From contig NZ_JAPEPO010000001.1 of the NCBI RefSeq assembly GCF_026340095.1, positions 4,060,501 through 4,124,500 of the forward strand: a DNA stretch of 64,000 bases, given 5' to 3'. The notes under the pieces were generated by a model. It searched no databases, was not told where the DNA came from, and worked only from the letters and a program-made list of their open reading frames with translations. The stretch comes from Streptomyces sp. NBC_01446 (GTDB taxonomy: Bacteria > Actinomycetota > Actinomycetes > Streptomycetales > Streptomycetaceae). Positions 18,750 through 28,206 of this stretch are shown one piece after another (within the stretch, counting starts at the first letter, position 1; the number at the start of each line of letters is the position of its first letter). The position numbers and the translations under genes are program-made.

Positions 18750-19712
18750 TCAGACGGTGGCGGCCGCGGCGGACTCGCTGTCGGTGAGAGAGGCGAGGAA
18801 GCGCTCGGCGTCCAGGGCGGCGGAGCAGCCGGTGCCGGCCGCGGTGATCGCCTGGCGGTAGGTGTGGTCTACGACGTCACCGGCACCGAAGACGCCGGTC
18901 AGGTTCGTCCGGGTCGAGGGGGCCTCGACCTTCAGGTAGCCCTCGTCGTCCAGCTCGAGCTGGCCCTTGAAGAGCTCGGTGCGCGGGTCGTGGCCGATCG
19001 CGATGAACAGGCCGGTGACCGGGAGCTCGGAGGTCTCACCCGTCTTGACGTTGCGCAGCGTCAGGTGCGAGAGCTTCTGGTCGCCGTGGACCTCGGCGAT
19101 CTCGCTGTCCCAGGCGAACTTGATCTTCGGGTCGGCGAAGGCGCGATCCTGCATGGCCTTGGAGGCACGCAGGGTGTCACGGCGGTGCACGATCGTCACG
19201 GACTTGGCGAACCGGGAGAGGAAGGTCGCCTCCTCCATCGCGGTGTCGCCGCCGCCGATCACGGCGATGTCCTGGTCCTTGAAGAAGAAGCCGTCGCACG
19301 TCGCGCACCAGGAAACGCCACGACCGGAGAGCGCGTCCTCGTTCGGCAGGCCGAGCTTGCGGTGCTGGGAGCCGGTCGTGACGATGACGGACTTCGCGCG
19401 GTGCACAGTGCCCGCCGTGTCGGTGACGGTCTTGATCTCGCCCGTCAGATCGACGGAGATGACGTCGTCCGGGACCAGCTCGGCGCCGAAGCGCTCGGCC
19501 TGGGCGCGCATGTTGTCCATGAGCTCGGGGCCCATGATGCCGTCCTGGAAGCCGGGGAAGTTTTCCACCTCGGTGGTGTTCATCAGGGCACCGCCCGCGG
19601 TGACAGCGCCCTCGAACACCAGCGGCTTCAGCGACGCGCGCGCGGTGTACAGGGCCGCCGTGTAGCCGGCGGGCCCGGAGCCGATGATGATCACGTTACG
19701 GACGTCGCTCAC
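18750..19712 (-). CDS. trxB: Thioredoxin reductase
   Basis: 320 residues. NADPH- and FAD-dependent reductase of TrxA. FAD motif GSGPAGYTAALY, redox centre WCATCDGFF, NADPH motif GGGDTAMEEATF, and the C-terminal GVFGAGDVVD. I take the GTG at 19712 (VSDVRNVIIIG) because GAGGAA lies upstream; the frame is open to 19787 but without homologous sequence. A match to the sigma-R promoter consensus is present about 75 bp upstream. Confidence 0.97.
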   Translation of the reverse strand: MSDVRNVIIIGSGPAGYTAALYTARASLKPLVFEGAVTAGGALMNTTEVENFPGFQDGIMGPELMDNMRAQAERFGAELVPDDVISVDLTGEIKTVTDTAGTVHRAKSVIVTTGSQHRKLGLPNEDALSGRGVSWCATCDGFFFKDQDIAVIGGGDTAMEEATFLSRFAKSVTIVHRRDTLRASKAMQDRAFADPKIKFAWDSEIAEVHGDQKLSHLTLRNVKTGETSELPVTGLFIAIGHDPRTELFKGQLELDDEGYLKVEAPSTRTNLTGVFGAGDVVDHTYRQAITAAGTGCSAALDAERFLASLTDSESAAAATV

Positions 19713-19785
19713 GGCTTGATTCCTCGTCTCTGCGGGACTGCTGCGTACTGCCGGGGGAGTCCGTCTCCGGACTCTCACCCCACCC

Positions 19786-19811
19786 AACGGATCCTACGGG
19801 GCGCGCATTCC
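19786..19811 (-). promoter_or_regulatory. Sigma-R-type promoter of trxBA
   Basis: On the minus strand GGAAT (19811-19807), an 18-bp spacer, then GTT (19788-19786). This is exactly the GGAAT-N18-GTT consensus of the thiol-stress sigma factor SigR of S. coelicolor, whose trxBA operon is a known target. Confidence 0.85.
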
Positions 19812-19854
19812 CACCGTGTCCGGGAGCACACGCGAAGTGTGTCCCGGCATGGAG

Positions 19855-20805
19855 TCAGCGCCGCGCGTAGGAGTGGGTCAGCAGCAGTTTGCCGGGAGCT
19901 GAGGACGGCTGCTTCACGCAGGTCGCGTCGATGACGTAGGCCGAGACCTGGGCAGGATCCGACTCGTGAGGCAGCACGACGAGGTAGGCGGTGGTGCCCT
20001 TGTAGTCTCCCCGCTCGATGGCGAGGGCAGGAGTCTCACGGCCGGTACCCCGCTGTATGCAGTCCGGCACCACGACGGTCTTCCCCCGCATCGGGGAGTT
20101 CGTCCGGGGAGTCTTCGGCCCCGACTGCTGGATGTCGACGGACGGCTTGGATGTCGACGAGTCGGAGGGGGCGGAGGATTTCTCCGTCAGAAGGTTCTGC
20201 ACCTGGCTCTCGAGCTTGTTCTCGGAGAAGGAAAGTGCGGAGCTCGACTGACGGGGCGTGCCGCTCTCGGGAGCGCCGGTAGGTGTGCCGCCCCCGTTCT
20301 GCAGGAAAAGGACTCCCAGGCCGATCGCGGCCGCGGTGAAGACCGCTCCGAGGGCGGCGCCGCGACGGCGCCGGGTGCGCGTCCGGCCGCCGCGCCCCGG
20401 ACCTGTCGCGGCACGGGGATGACCGGAAGGGCGGTCCGCGGGGGTGGCCAGCGAGTCGGCCGGCGTTGTTTCACGTGAAACGGGAGACGCGGACTGTGCC
20501 TCGGCCTCGGCTTCGTCCTTGTCCTCGTACTCGGTGTCGGCAGGTGCCTTCGTGTCGAGCAGTGCCTCCGCGGCGAGCGCGGCGTCGATGCGGCCCGCGA
20601 TATCGGCAGGCATGTGGGCCGGGCCGGGGAGCGTGCCGAGCGTGCCGCGGATCTCCTCCAGGGAGGCGTGGACGTCGGCGCACAGCTCGCAGCCGTTCAG
20701 GTGCTCCTGTACCTCCTCGGTGCGGGAAGGGGAGAGCAGGCCTTCGGTGAGGTCGGAGATCTCGTCGATCTCGGGGTGCTCGGCCGTGTCGGTCGTGGAT
20801 GTCAC
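19855..20805 (-). CDS. Zinc-binding anti-sigma factor (partner of the adjacent ECF sigma)
   Basis: 316 residues. The N-terminal anti-sigma domain holds the ZAS motif Hx3Cx2C in EHLNGCELCADVH. A basic stretch and a single membrane span (about 150-172, GAVFTAAAIGLGVLFL) precede an extracytoplasmic Ser/Thr-rich C-terminal part with cysteines (VPDCIQRG, DATCVKQP). GTG start at 20805 overlaps the sigma stop by 4 bp. By position it corresponds to M. tuberculosis Rv3912 (RsmA), the anti-SigM. parS site 5 is within the coding region and gives VSRET in a variable linker. Confidence 0.88.
   Translation of the reverse strand: MTSTTDTAEHPEIDEISDLTEGLLSPSRTEEVQEHLNGCELCADVHASLEEIRGTLGTLPGPAHMPADIAGRIDAALAAEALLDTKAPADTEYEDKDEAEAEAQSASPVSRETTPADSLATPADRPSGHPRAATGPGRGGRTRTRRRRGAALGAVFTAAAIGLGVLFLQNGGGTPTGAPESGTPRQSSSALSFSENKLESQVQNLLTEKSSAPSDSSTSKPSVDIQQSGPKTPRTNSPMRGKTVVVPDCIQRGTGRETPALAIERGDYKGTTAYLVVLPHESDPAQVSAYVIDATCVKQPSSAPGKLLLTHSYARR
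20467..20482. other. parS: parS site 5 (inside the anti-sigma gene)
   Basis: TGTTTCACGTGAAACG, 15 of 16 to consensus, in the linker-coding part of the anti-sigma gene. Confidence 0.9.
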
Positions 20806-21527
20806 GCTCGCCCACCTCCGCCCTTCACGGCAGCTGAATCACTTGGTCCTGCCCCGTCCCGGGGCCCTGCTGCCGGTGGGACGGATGTCCCCTGCGTCCG
20901 GTTCCTTCCGGGTGCATCCGGGGGCGGGTTCTTGCCACTCACGTTCTCGCCGCTGTCGGTCCGTAGATGGGTGACCAACGGCAGGAGTCTGGCTCTGCCG
21001 CGCGCGCAGCGGCTCTTGACCGTGCCGGTGGGAACGCCGAGAACGCGGGCCGCCTGGGCCACCGGGTAGCCCTGCATGTCGACCAGGACGAGCGCGGCCC
21101 GCTGGTCGACGGGAAGGGTGCCCAGCGCTTCGAAGAGTTCACGGTGCAGGTCGTTGCGTTCGGCGGGGGCGGCCGCGGACTCGTGCGGTTCGAGGAGCTG
21201 TTCCAGGCGCTCCGTGTCCTCGACCGGAGAAGTCTTCCTCGACGCGGCCTTGCGGGCCCGGTCGAGGCAGGCGTTCACGGTGATGCGGTGCAGCCACGTC
21301 GTGACGGCGGACTGCCCGCGGAACGTGTGCGCCGCCCGGTAGGCGGAGACCAGGGCGTCCTGGACGGCGTCGGCGGCTTCCTCTCGGTCTCCCAGGGTGC
21401 GCAGCGCGACGGCCCAAAGGCGGTCACGATGGCGGCGCACGAGTTCGCCGAAGGCGTCCTTGTCACCCGCGACGTGGCGGGTGAGGAGGTCCTGATCGCT
21501 TGCTTCGCCGTAGGCGGCGTCGTCCAC
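20802..21527 (-). CDS. sigM: ECF RNA polymerase sigma factor SigM
   Basis: 241 residues. Region 2 is FGELVRRHRDRLWAVALRTL and DREEAADAVQDALVSAYR; region 4 is LPVDQRAALVLVDMQGYPVAQAARVLGVPTGTVKSR. A polar C-terminal tail of about 60 residues (after LLPLVTHL) is longer than usual for ECF factors. GTG start at 21527, 28 bp after the pseudokinase stop; overlaps the anti-sigma gene. Synteny (murJ, sigma, anti-sigma, trxB, trxA) supports SigM. Confidence 0.92.
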   Translation of the reverse strand: MDDAAYGEASDQDLLTRHVAGDKDAFGELVRRHRDRLWAVALRTLGDREEAADAVQDALVSAYRAAHTFRGQSAVTTWLHRITVNACLDRARKAASRKTSPVEDTERLEQLLEPHESAAAPAERNDLHRELFEALGTLPVDQRAALVLVDMQGYPVAQAARVLGVPTGTVKSRCARGRARLLPLVTHLRTDSGENVSGKNPPPDAPGRNRTQGTSVPPAAGPRDGAGPSDSAAVKGGGGRA

Positions 21528-21555
21528 TTTCGAACCCCCTCCCCCAGGTGAGCCC

Positions 21556-23274
21556 TCAGCCGGTGAACTTCACGTCGGTGAGAGCCTGCTTGTAACCCGC
21601 TCCGTAGTAACCGTCGGATCCGGACTTCGGCAGGGCCGTCATCCACAGGAGCACGTACCGCGTCTTCACCGGCTTGTCGGCCTCGATCTTCGCGGTGGTA
21701 CTCGTCGTGGTGTCCGTACCGATGCTCTTCATGGAGTCGATCGATGTCGTGGGCGACAGCGAATCGGCCGCGTACAGGGAGACCGTCGTGTGGTCGCCGC
21801 CGTACTGAAGAGCTATCGACGCGGCCGATACGTCCTTGGCCGAGCCGAGGTCGTAGACGATACCGACGCCGGGCTTGTAGGGCGCCAGCTTCGGGCCGTC
21901 GTTGTAAGTCTTTGTGCGCCAGAACGTCTTGCTGTCGCCGTCGTAGGTCTTCGCCACTTCACCCGGGGCCTGTGCCTCGCCCTTGGCGACGTACTCTCTG
22001 GCGTCCTCGATGGCCATCGGCTTCGTCGGCTTGTGCTCGTCGCCCTTGTCGTCGCCGTCGGTGTTGTGCGACGTGTTGGCGTCGCCCGACGTGCCGCGGT
22101 CCATCAGGGCTTCCGCGAGCTGCCAGCTGCCGAGGCCGAGGGCCACGATGAGCAATGCCGACACGGCCCACTTGAGCGCCTTGCCCGTCCGGCTCTGCAG
22201 CGGCGGCGGGGGCACCGCCGGCATGGGCTGGGCCACCCCGGGACGCGGAGCCTGACGGCCGTACGTGCCCTGCTGGTAGGTCGTCCGCTGGTACTCAGCG
22301 GGCGCCGTGAACACGGGCTCCGGGGGACGGATGCGGGGCATCTCGCCGACGGCCTTCACCAGCTCCTCGGTAGTGGTGCACGGAGGATCCTGCCGCGACG
22401 CCGTCGCTCCCTCGTTGACGAGGGCACGCATGGCCAGCTCGGACAGCCCGCGATGCACGCCGGCCCGCACCTGGTCGGGCGCGATCAGGCCGATGTCCTT
22501 GGGCAGCCCGGACAGGCCGTACGCGTCGTCCTCGTAGGGCCAGCGCTGCGTCAGGGCGGCGTACAGGAGGGCACCGATCGCCTCGGTGTCCGTGCGCTGC
22601 GGTGTCTCCGACGTGATGCCACGCAGGGCGGCGTTGACGGCGAGGCCGCGGATGCGCCACTGGCCGGTCGAGGTGCGGAGCACCGCGCTCGGGGTGAGCC
22701 GCAGATGTGCGAGGCCCTCGCGGTGAGCGGCGGCCATCGCCTGGGAGATCTGGTTCACGAGCTGGTAGGCCTCGTGCACCTCAAGGGGGCCCGTGGCGAG
22801 CAGCGCTGTCAACTCCGTGGCATCGGGCAGCCATTCGTGCACCACGTACACGAGGTCGTTCTCCTCGACCGCGTCCAGGACCTGGACGAAGCGAGGGTCG
22901 CCGAGCAGCGCCGACGAGCGCGCCGCCGCGAGGACGGACCGTGCCCGCGGGTGGTCCGCGGGGAGCAGGTGCACCCCTACGGCCCGGCGGAGCTTCTCGT
23001 CCACCGCGCGCCAGCTGCTGAATCCGTCCAGCCGGGTGACGCACTCCTCCAGGCGATAGCGTCTCGCGAGTTTGTGACCGCTGTGCAGCTCGGGGGGAGT
23101 GGACGAGCCGGGGCTCGTCGAAACGTCGGTGTCCTCCGCGTCCTCGTTCGCTGCCGTGTCCCGCTCCCGGGTCTGGGCCACCCCGTCGGCCGTGGTCTGC
23201 TCCGCCTTCGCGGTCAGTGGTTCGTCACCACTGTTGTCTGCCACGTCGACGGCAGCCGTACTCCGTTCCGCCAC
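21556..23274 (-). CDS. MurJ-associated membrane pseudokinase with discoidin-like outer domain
   Basis: 572 residues from GTG 23274 (VAERSTAAVD), with AGGAAC upstream. Residues 1-65 are acidic and disordered. A protein-kinase fold follows (about 68-310) but its catalytic marks are missing: no glycine-rich loop, HLRLTP where HRDxxxxN is expected (about 190), and IRGLAV where DFG is expected. A Pro-rich linker leads to a membrane span (about 366-390) and an outer domain (about 415-572: YDLGSAKDVSAASIAL) like a galactose-binding/discoidin fold. This matches the C-terminal half of M. tuberculosis MviN (Rv3910), where a pseudokinase recruits FhaA; here it is a separate gene 119 bp after murJ. Confidence 0.85.
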   Translation of the reverse strand: MAERSTAAVDVADNSGDEPLTAKAEQTTADGVAQTRERDTAANEDAEDTDVSTSPGSSTPPELHSGHKLARRYRLEECVTRLDGFSSWRAVDEKLRRAVGVHLLPADHPRARSVLAAARSSALLGDPRFVQVLDAVEENDLVYVVHEWLPDATELTALLATGPLEVHEAYQLVNQISQAMAAAHREGLAHLRLTPSAVLRTSTGQWRIRGLAVNAALRGITSETPQRTDTEAIGALLYAALTQRWPYEDDAYGLSGLPKDIGLIAPDQVRAGVHRGLSELAMRALVNEGATASRQDPPCTTTEELVKAVGEMPRIRPPEPVFTAPAEYQRTTYQQGTYGRQAPRPGVAQPMPAVPPPPLQSRTGKALKWAVSALLIVALGLGSWQLAEALMDRGTSGDANTSHNTDGDDKGDEHKPTKPMAIEDAREYVAKGEAQAPGEVAKTYDGDSKTFWRTKTYNDGPKLAPYKPGVGIVYDLGSAKDVSAASIALQYGGDHTTVSLYAADSLSPTTSIDSMKSIGTDTTTSTTAKIEADKPVKTRYVLLWMTALPKSGSDGYYGAGYKQALTDVKFTG

Positions 23275-23393
23275 CGTCGTTCCTGCCTCCCCATCCGTTG
23301 CGCGCCCTGCGACGCCAAAGCCAATTGTGCCCACAGTCCGGCGATAAGCACGACACGCGGTAGCCCGCGATGGTTGTGCGGCCGGCCGGGCCA

Positions 23394-25631
23394 CTAGCGG
23401 CCGAGGCGCCCGCGGACCATTCCGACCATCGAGTTGAGCTCTTCGATCCGCATGCGCCGGGCGGCGACATAGAAGACACCCAGCAGTACGGCCCCGCCCA
23501 CGACCAGCGCTGCGATCGAACCCGCCGCGCCGCCGCCGAGCGCCCTCATGATCAGGAAACCGACCACGCCACCGGCGACGGCCCCCGGGATCGAGGCCAT
23601 GCAGAGGCGGGCGTACGTACGGATGACCTGTGCGCCGTCCAGGTCGCCGCCGAGACGCTTGCGCAGGCGCTGCCAGGCGACGCCCACACCGATCGCGTAC
23701 GCGAGACCGTACGAGGCGGCCATGCCGACCACGGCCCACTGGGCGGGCAGCAGGAGGTAGGCGATCCCCGACGCGGCCGCGTTGACGGCGGCCACGATGA
23801 CCGTGTTGTAGAAGGGCGTCCGGGTGTCCTCGTACGCGTAGAAGCCGCGCAGCACGACGTACTGCACGGAGTACGGGATCAGGCCGAGGCCGAACGCCAT
23901 GAGGATGTAGCCCATGGAGCGGGCACCGTCGGCGCCGCTGGACCCGAAGAGCAGGGTGCACATGGGGACGCCGAGGGCGACGAACATGAAGGCGACCGGG
24001 ACGATCGCGACCGCGGAGGTGCGCAGTCCCTGCGAGATGTCGTCGCGGACCGCTCCGGGGTCGCCGTCGTGGGCGGCGCGTGAGATCCGCGGCAGCATCG
24101 CCGCCATGACGGAGACGGTGATGATGGCCTGCGGCATGCCCCAGATCAGCTGGGCGTTGGAGTAGCCCATGATGCCCGCGCCGGACGTGCCGGACGCCTT
24201 CCCGGCGGCGGTGGCGAGCTGGGTGACGACGAGGACGCCCGCCTGGTTGGCGAGGACGAACAGCACGGTCCACTTGGCGAGCTTGACCGCCTTGCCGAGG
24301 CCGTGGCCCTTCCAGTCGAACCGCAGCCGGAAACGGAAGCCGGTCTCGCGCAGATACGGGATCATCGCCAGCGCCTGCACCGTCAGACCGAGCAGAGTGC
24401 CGATGCCGAGCAGCCGGACACCGTCCGCCGGAATGGTCTGGACGCCCAGATTCGAGTCCGCTGCCGTGCCGTAGACATAGATGAACATGCCGAACGTGAA
24501 GATCATGACGATGTTGTTCAGGACCGGGGTCCACATCATCGCGCCGAACTTCCCGCGGGCGTTCAGGATCTGGCCCATGACCACGTGCACGCCCATGAAG
24601 AAGATCGTGGGCAGGCAGTAACGGGCGAAGGTTACGGCGACGTTGTTCGCGTCCGGTTTGTTGGCAATCGAGGTCGACATCAGCTGGATCAGCAGAGGCG
24701 CGGCGAAGACGGCCACGGCGACGATCACGCCGAGCGCGACCATGACGAGGGTCAGCAGACGATTGGCGTAGGCCTCGCCGCCGTCCTCGTCCTCCTTCAT
24801 GGACCGCACGAGCTGCGGCACGAACACCGAGTTGAGGCCGCCACCCACGGTCAGGATGTAGATCATCGTCGGCAGGGTGTACGCGACGGTCCAGGTGTCA
24901 CCCAGCAGCGCGGCGCCGAGGGCCGCCGTGATGACCATGGTGCGTACGAAACCGGTGAGACGGGAGACCAGGGTGCCCGCCGCCATGACGGCACTCGACT
25001 TCAGGAGGCCCGACGCGCGGCCCCCCTTGGCCGGGGCAGGGACAGGCGCGGGCGTGCCGCTCTGGACGGGAGGTTGAGCCGGTCCGGCGGTGGGCACCGG
25101 AACGCCGGAAGCGTCGGCCGGCGGACGGCCGCCGCCGTTGCTCTGCTGGTCACGGAAGAGATGCGCGAAGGCGTCGGGCTCGTGCTGCTCCTCGCTCGCC
25201 TGCGTCATCAGATCGTCGACGCCCAGGAACTGAGTGGTCCTGGCGTCGTCGCCATAAGGAAGGAGCTGCGACGGGCCCTCCGGCTCGGGAGCGGGCGTCT
25301 GGGCCCACACGCGGGGGTCCGGGGGGTACTGAGCTGCGGGAGGCGGGTTGTAGAGCGGCTGAGGAGCCTCATAGGAGCCCGGAGGGGGCGGAGGGTGCGC
25401 GGCGCGGTCGTAGAGCGCCTCCGACACCGGATCCTGGGCCGTGAGGTCCTGGGCCCGGTACGGATCCTGGTCATAGGCGTCCTGGAGGTACGCATCCTGC
25501 GGATACGCGTCCGGGGCCGGGTGGGGCGGCGGGACCTGGCCGGGCGCTCCCTGATGACCGGGAGGCGGGCCCCCGGCCGAGGCCGAGCCGCCCGGGCCCT
25601 GGCCACGGTCACCGTCGTACGGCGCGTTCAT
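23394..25631 (-). CDS. murJ: Lipid II flippase MurJ (MviN)
   Basis: 745 residues. Moves lipid II across the membrane for peptidoglycan synthesis. Residues 1-200 are a cytosolic Pro/Tyr/Gln/Asp-rich extension (units like DAYPQ, DAYLQ, DAYDQ), then the MOP-superfamily core with about 14 membrane spans, starting at SSAVMAAGTLVSRLTGFVR and including YTLPTMIYILTVGGGLNSVFVPQL and RGFYAYEDTRTPFYNTV. ATG start at 25631. 45 bp after the DUF6049 gene and followed by the pseudokinase. Confidence 0.95.
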   Translation of the reverse strand: MNAPYDGDRGQGPGGSASAGGPPPGHQGAPGQVPPPHPAPDAYPQDAYLQDAYDQDPYRAQDLTAQDPVSEALYDRAAHPPPPPGSYEAPQPLYNPPPAAQYPPDPRVWAQTPAPEPEGPSQLLPYGDDARTTQFLGVDDLMTQASEEQHEPDAFAHLFRDQQSNGGGRPPADASGVPVPTAGPAQPPVQSGTPAPVPAPAKGGRASGLLKSSAVMAAGTLVSRLTGFVRTMVITAALGAALLGDTWTVAYTLPTMIYILTVGGGLNSVFVPQLVRSMKEDEDGGEAYANRLLTLVMVALGVIVAVAVFAAPLLIQLMSTSIANKPDANNVAVTFARYCLPTIFFMGVHVVMGQILNARGKFGAMMWTPVLNNIVMIFTFGMFIYVYGTAADSNLGVQTIPADGVRLLGIGTLLGLTVQALAMIPYLRETGFRFRLRFDWKGHGLGKAVKLAKWTVLFVLANQAGVLVVTQLATAAGKASGTSGAGIMGYSNAQLIWGMPQAIITVSVMAAMLPRISRAAHDGDPGAVRDDISQGLRTSAVAIVPVAFMFVALGVPMCTLLFGSSGADGARSMGYILMAFGLGLIPYSVQYVVLRGFYAYEDTRTPFYNTVIVAAVNAAASGIAYLLLPAQWAVVGMAASYGLAYAIGVGVAWQRLRKRLGGDLDGAQVIRTYARLCMASIPGAVAGGVVGFLIMRALGGGAAGSIAALVVGGAVLLGVFYVAARRMRIEELNSMVGMVRGRLGR

Positions 25632-25676
25632 GGTTACCCCACCTCATCGTCCCCGGGCCCACGGCCACGACATCGC

Positions 25677-28013
25677 TCAACGGTCCACTCTCTCACCCGT
25701 GCCGGACGGGTCCGTGCTTTCCGGAGCGGTGTCCGGTGTCGGGTCACTCGGCTGCTCGGGGTCGCCTTCCCCGGGCTCGGAGCCCGACTCCCCGTTCTGA
25801 CCGTCGTCAGGTCCCTCCTCGGCCCGTTGCGCGGCGGCGCGCTTGCGCTGGGTGTACATGCGGAACCCGGCGAGGACGAGGAGCAGGACGCCGCCGGCCA
25901 TGACGAGCATCACGGTCGGGGTGATCTCGGTGACGTTCACGTCGAACCGGACCTCGGGGCCGTAGGGCTGACCGTCCTCGGTGTACAGCTGGGCGAAGAC
26001 CGGGACCCTGCCGTTGGCATTCGAGGTGGTGGTGAACTTCACCGACTGGCTGTGCCCGCCGGCGACCTTCACCCGCTGCTCGTAGTACGGCCCGTCACCG
26101 ATCTTGAGGCGTGTGCCGTTCGTCGACGTGAGGCGCAGGACGAGGTGCTCGACGCCCTGCACCAGGTTGTTCTGGACCGTCACCGGGATCGTCGCGCTGC
26201 GTCCGGAGAGCTTCGCCTCGGACTTCTCGATGAGCCTGACCTGCTTGGTGAGCGCCGTGAGGTAGTCGGCGACACCGTCGCGGTACGCCTGCGCCTCGGC
26301 GGGGCGGCCCCGCCAGGAAGTGGACATCTGCCGGTCCATGGCCCGCCCGAACGGCGTCACCACGCGGGACGGGTCGGAGAGGATCACCTGGAAGTTGGTG
26401 AGCTTGGTCTGGGTGTCCTGGATCGCCTGGAAGGCCGACTGGGGCAGCTCCTGCTTGCGCAGGTACGAGGGGTAGGACCGGGAGGAGGGGATCCGGGTCG
26501 TCGCTTCGGGGTCCGGCTTCGCCTTCGTGGCTGCGGCCAGGTCCTCGGACTCCGACCAGCTGCTGTCCTGGTCGGCCTTGATCGCCTGAGCCATGGACTG
26601 CGCCTGGCTTGCGGACGGCATGCGCTGCGGCGCGACCACGACGTTGCGCTCGTTGTCGGGCTCCTGAAGGTTGATCGTCAGGCTCTGCGCGAGGAACTGT
26701 TGCACGGCGAGCGTCGAGTTCTCGGCCTTCGTCATGTCGCCCTGGAAGGCTTCGGACAGCCGCGCGTCGGTCACCACGGCCGTCGTGCCGCTGCCGATGG
26801 GGCGGGCTGCCGACGGCGTGTACGGCAGGTTGTTCCGCTCCTGGAGGCTGTCACTGCGGGTGATCACCGTGTCGGCGCCGGCGGACGTCGCGACATTGAC
26901 GATGCTGGGGTCGATCGCTCCGTCGGCGGGCCAGGCGTAGCTCGTGTCCGGCTTGACGTGCAGGACCGTCTCCACGGTCTTGGAGGCCACATCGGTGGCG
27001 TCCTTGAGGTGCCCGAGGGAACCGGTCACCTTCGTGCCGTTGTGGGCCAGCGACGCGAGATCCGGGTCGGCGAAGGGGAGGGCGACGACCTTCTGGTCGG
27101 CGACGGCGTTCTTCAGGTCGTTCAGCCACTGCTTGGCGACCGTCTGATTCTTGCCGTTGATCTCAGTGCCGTCCAGCTCCTTGATCTTGTACGGCCTCGT
27201 CATGGCGTCGACCGAGGCGAGGAGGTCGGGGTCGACCACCCAGGTCACATCGAGGGCGGTGCCGAGGGCCAGCATCTGCTGGAGACGACCGCCCGGAGCG
27301 ATCTCCTTGGCGAGGCTGTCGTCATGGAAGATGCGCGTCTGCTGCTCGTCGGAGCCCGTCTCCGCCGTGAGGTGGGTCTGGGAGATGAGCGGCCACAGGT
27401 ACGTCGTCTTCGTCTTCGTCTCCGCGGCGTCGGGCTGCCACGGGAGGAAGGTTCGCTGGATGCCGAGCGTCTGCTGGTAGGCCTGAGTCGAGGTCTGGCC
27501 GGTCAGGGCGACACCGAGCTGGTAGACGCCGTCGGCGCCGAGGTCCATCTCCTTGACGGGGACGGAGAGGCTGAAGTCCTGCGTCGCGCCGGGGGCCAGC
27601 TTGGAGATCTTCTTGGCGTACTTGCCGCCGATCTCCCTGCCGTCCGGCACTCCCCCCGCCGCGTGCCGGGAGGCGTTGTCGATCGAGGCCCGCCCACCGA
27701 GGGCAGAACCGAGGCGGAGCGCCACGTGGGCGTTCGTGACGGCCTGCTTGCTGTCGTTCGTGAGCGTGCCGGTGACGGTGACCGTGTCGCCGTCGGACGG
27801 TGCGCTCGGAGTGAGCGAGTTCACGGCGACATCGACGGTGCTCGTGCCGATCGCGTCGGCCGCAGGTGCTTGCGGGGAGGCGTATCCGGGGGAGCCGCCG
27901 AACAGGGTCAGGGCGGCCAGCAGAGGCGCTCCGGAGAGCAACGCCCCCGTGCGCCGCCACCTTCGACGGGCAGGTGAGGGAGTCATCCCTTGGAAGTCTG
28001 CCGCCTCGGCCAC
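25677..28013 (-). CDS. DUF6049 secreted, membrane-anchored protein
   Basis: 778 residues. N-terminal signal region with ARRRWRR followed by a hydrophobic stretch and an Ala-x-Ala-type end (GYASPQA), a large extracytoplasmic body with beta-sandwich-like repeats (VTVTGTLTNDSKQAVTNAHVALRL), and a C-terminal membrane span (VMLVMAGGVLLLVLAGF) followed by a charged cytosolic tail. Positional equivalent of M. tuberculosis Rv3909, upstream of mviN. The start could be GTG 28013 or ATG 27986. Function unknown; the constant link with murJ suggests envelope assembly (inference). Confidence 0.85.
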   Translation of the reverse strand: MAEAADFQGMTPSPARRRWRRTGALLSGAPLLAALTLFGGSPGYASPQAPAADAIGTSTVDVAVNSLTPSAPSDGDTVTVTGTLTNDSKQAVTNAHVALRLGSALGGRASIDNASRHAAGGVPDGREIGGKYAKKISKLAPGATQDFSLSVPVKEMDLGADGVYQLGVALTGQTSTQAYQQTLGIQRTFLPWQPDAAETKTKTTYLWPLISQTHLTAETGSDEQQTRIFHDDSLAKEIAPGGRLQQMLALGTALDVTWVVDPDLLASVDAMTRPYKIKELDGTEINGKNQTVAKQWLNDLKNAVADQKVVALPFADPDLASLAHNGTKVTGSLGHLKDATDVASKTVETVLHVKPDTSYAWPADGAIDPSIVNVATSAGADTVITRSDSLQERNNLPYTPSAARPIGSGTTAVVTDARLSEAFQGDMTKAENSTLAVQQFLAQSLTINLQEPDNERNVVVAPQRMPSASQAQSMAQAIKADQDSSWSESEDLAAATKAKPDPEATTRIPSSRSYPSYLRKQELPQSAFQAIQDTQTKLTNFQVILSDPSRVVTPFGRAMDRQMSTSWRGRPAEAQAYRDGVADYLTALTKQVRLIEKSEAKLSGRSATIPVTVQNNLVQGVEHLVLRLTSTNGTRLKIGDGPYYEQRVKVAGGHSQSVKFTTTSNANGRVPVFAQLYTEDGQPYGPEVRFDVNVTEITPTVMLVMAGGVLLLVLAGFRMYTQRKRAAAQRAEEGPDDGQNGESGSEPGEGDPEQPSDPTPDTAPESTDPSGTGERVDR

Positions 28014-28206
28014 GCGCTCGCCCGTCCCTCGTCGTCGTCAGTGGTCGTCGGATAGTCCACGCATGGTAACGAGGTGCGCTGTGGCGAAGTGCCGCGGACT
28101 GCTCCACATGATCGGAAGACAGGGTAGGGGGCATCCGGCAGGGCTCGCGCACACCCACCGAAAACGAGGCGGAACCCTGGGCTCGGGCCACGTACCCTTT
28201 TCTGTT

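Noticed and set aside
24303..27977. 1224-residue plus-strand frame opposite murJ and the DUF6049 gene
   Set aside because: No recognisable domain; mirrors codon bias of the real genes. Long open antisense frames are expected at this GC content.
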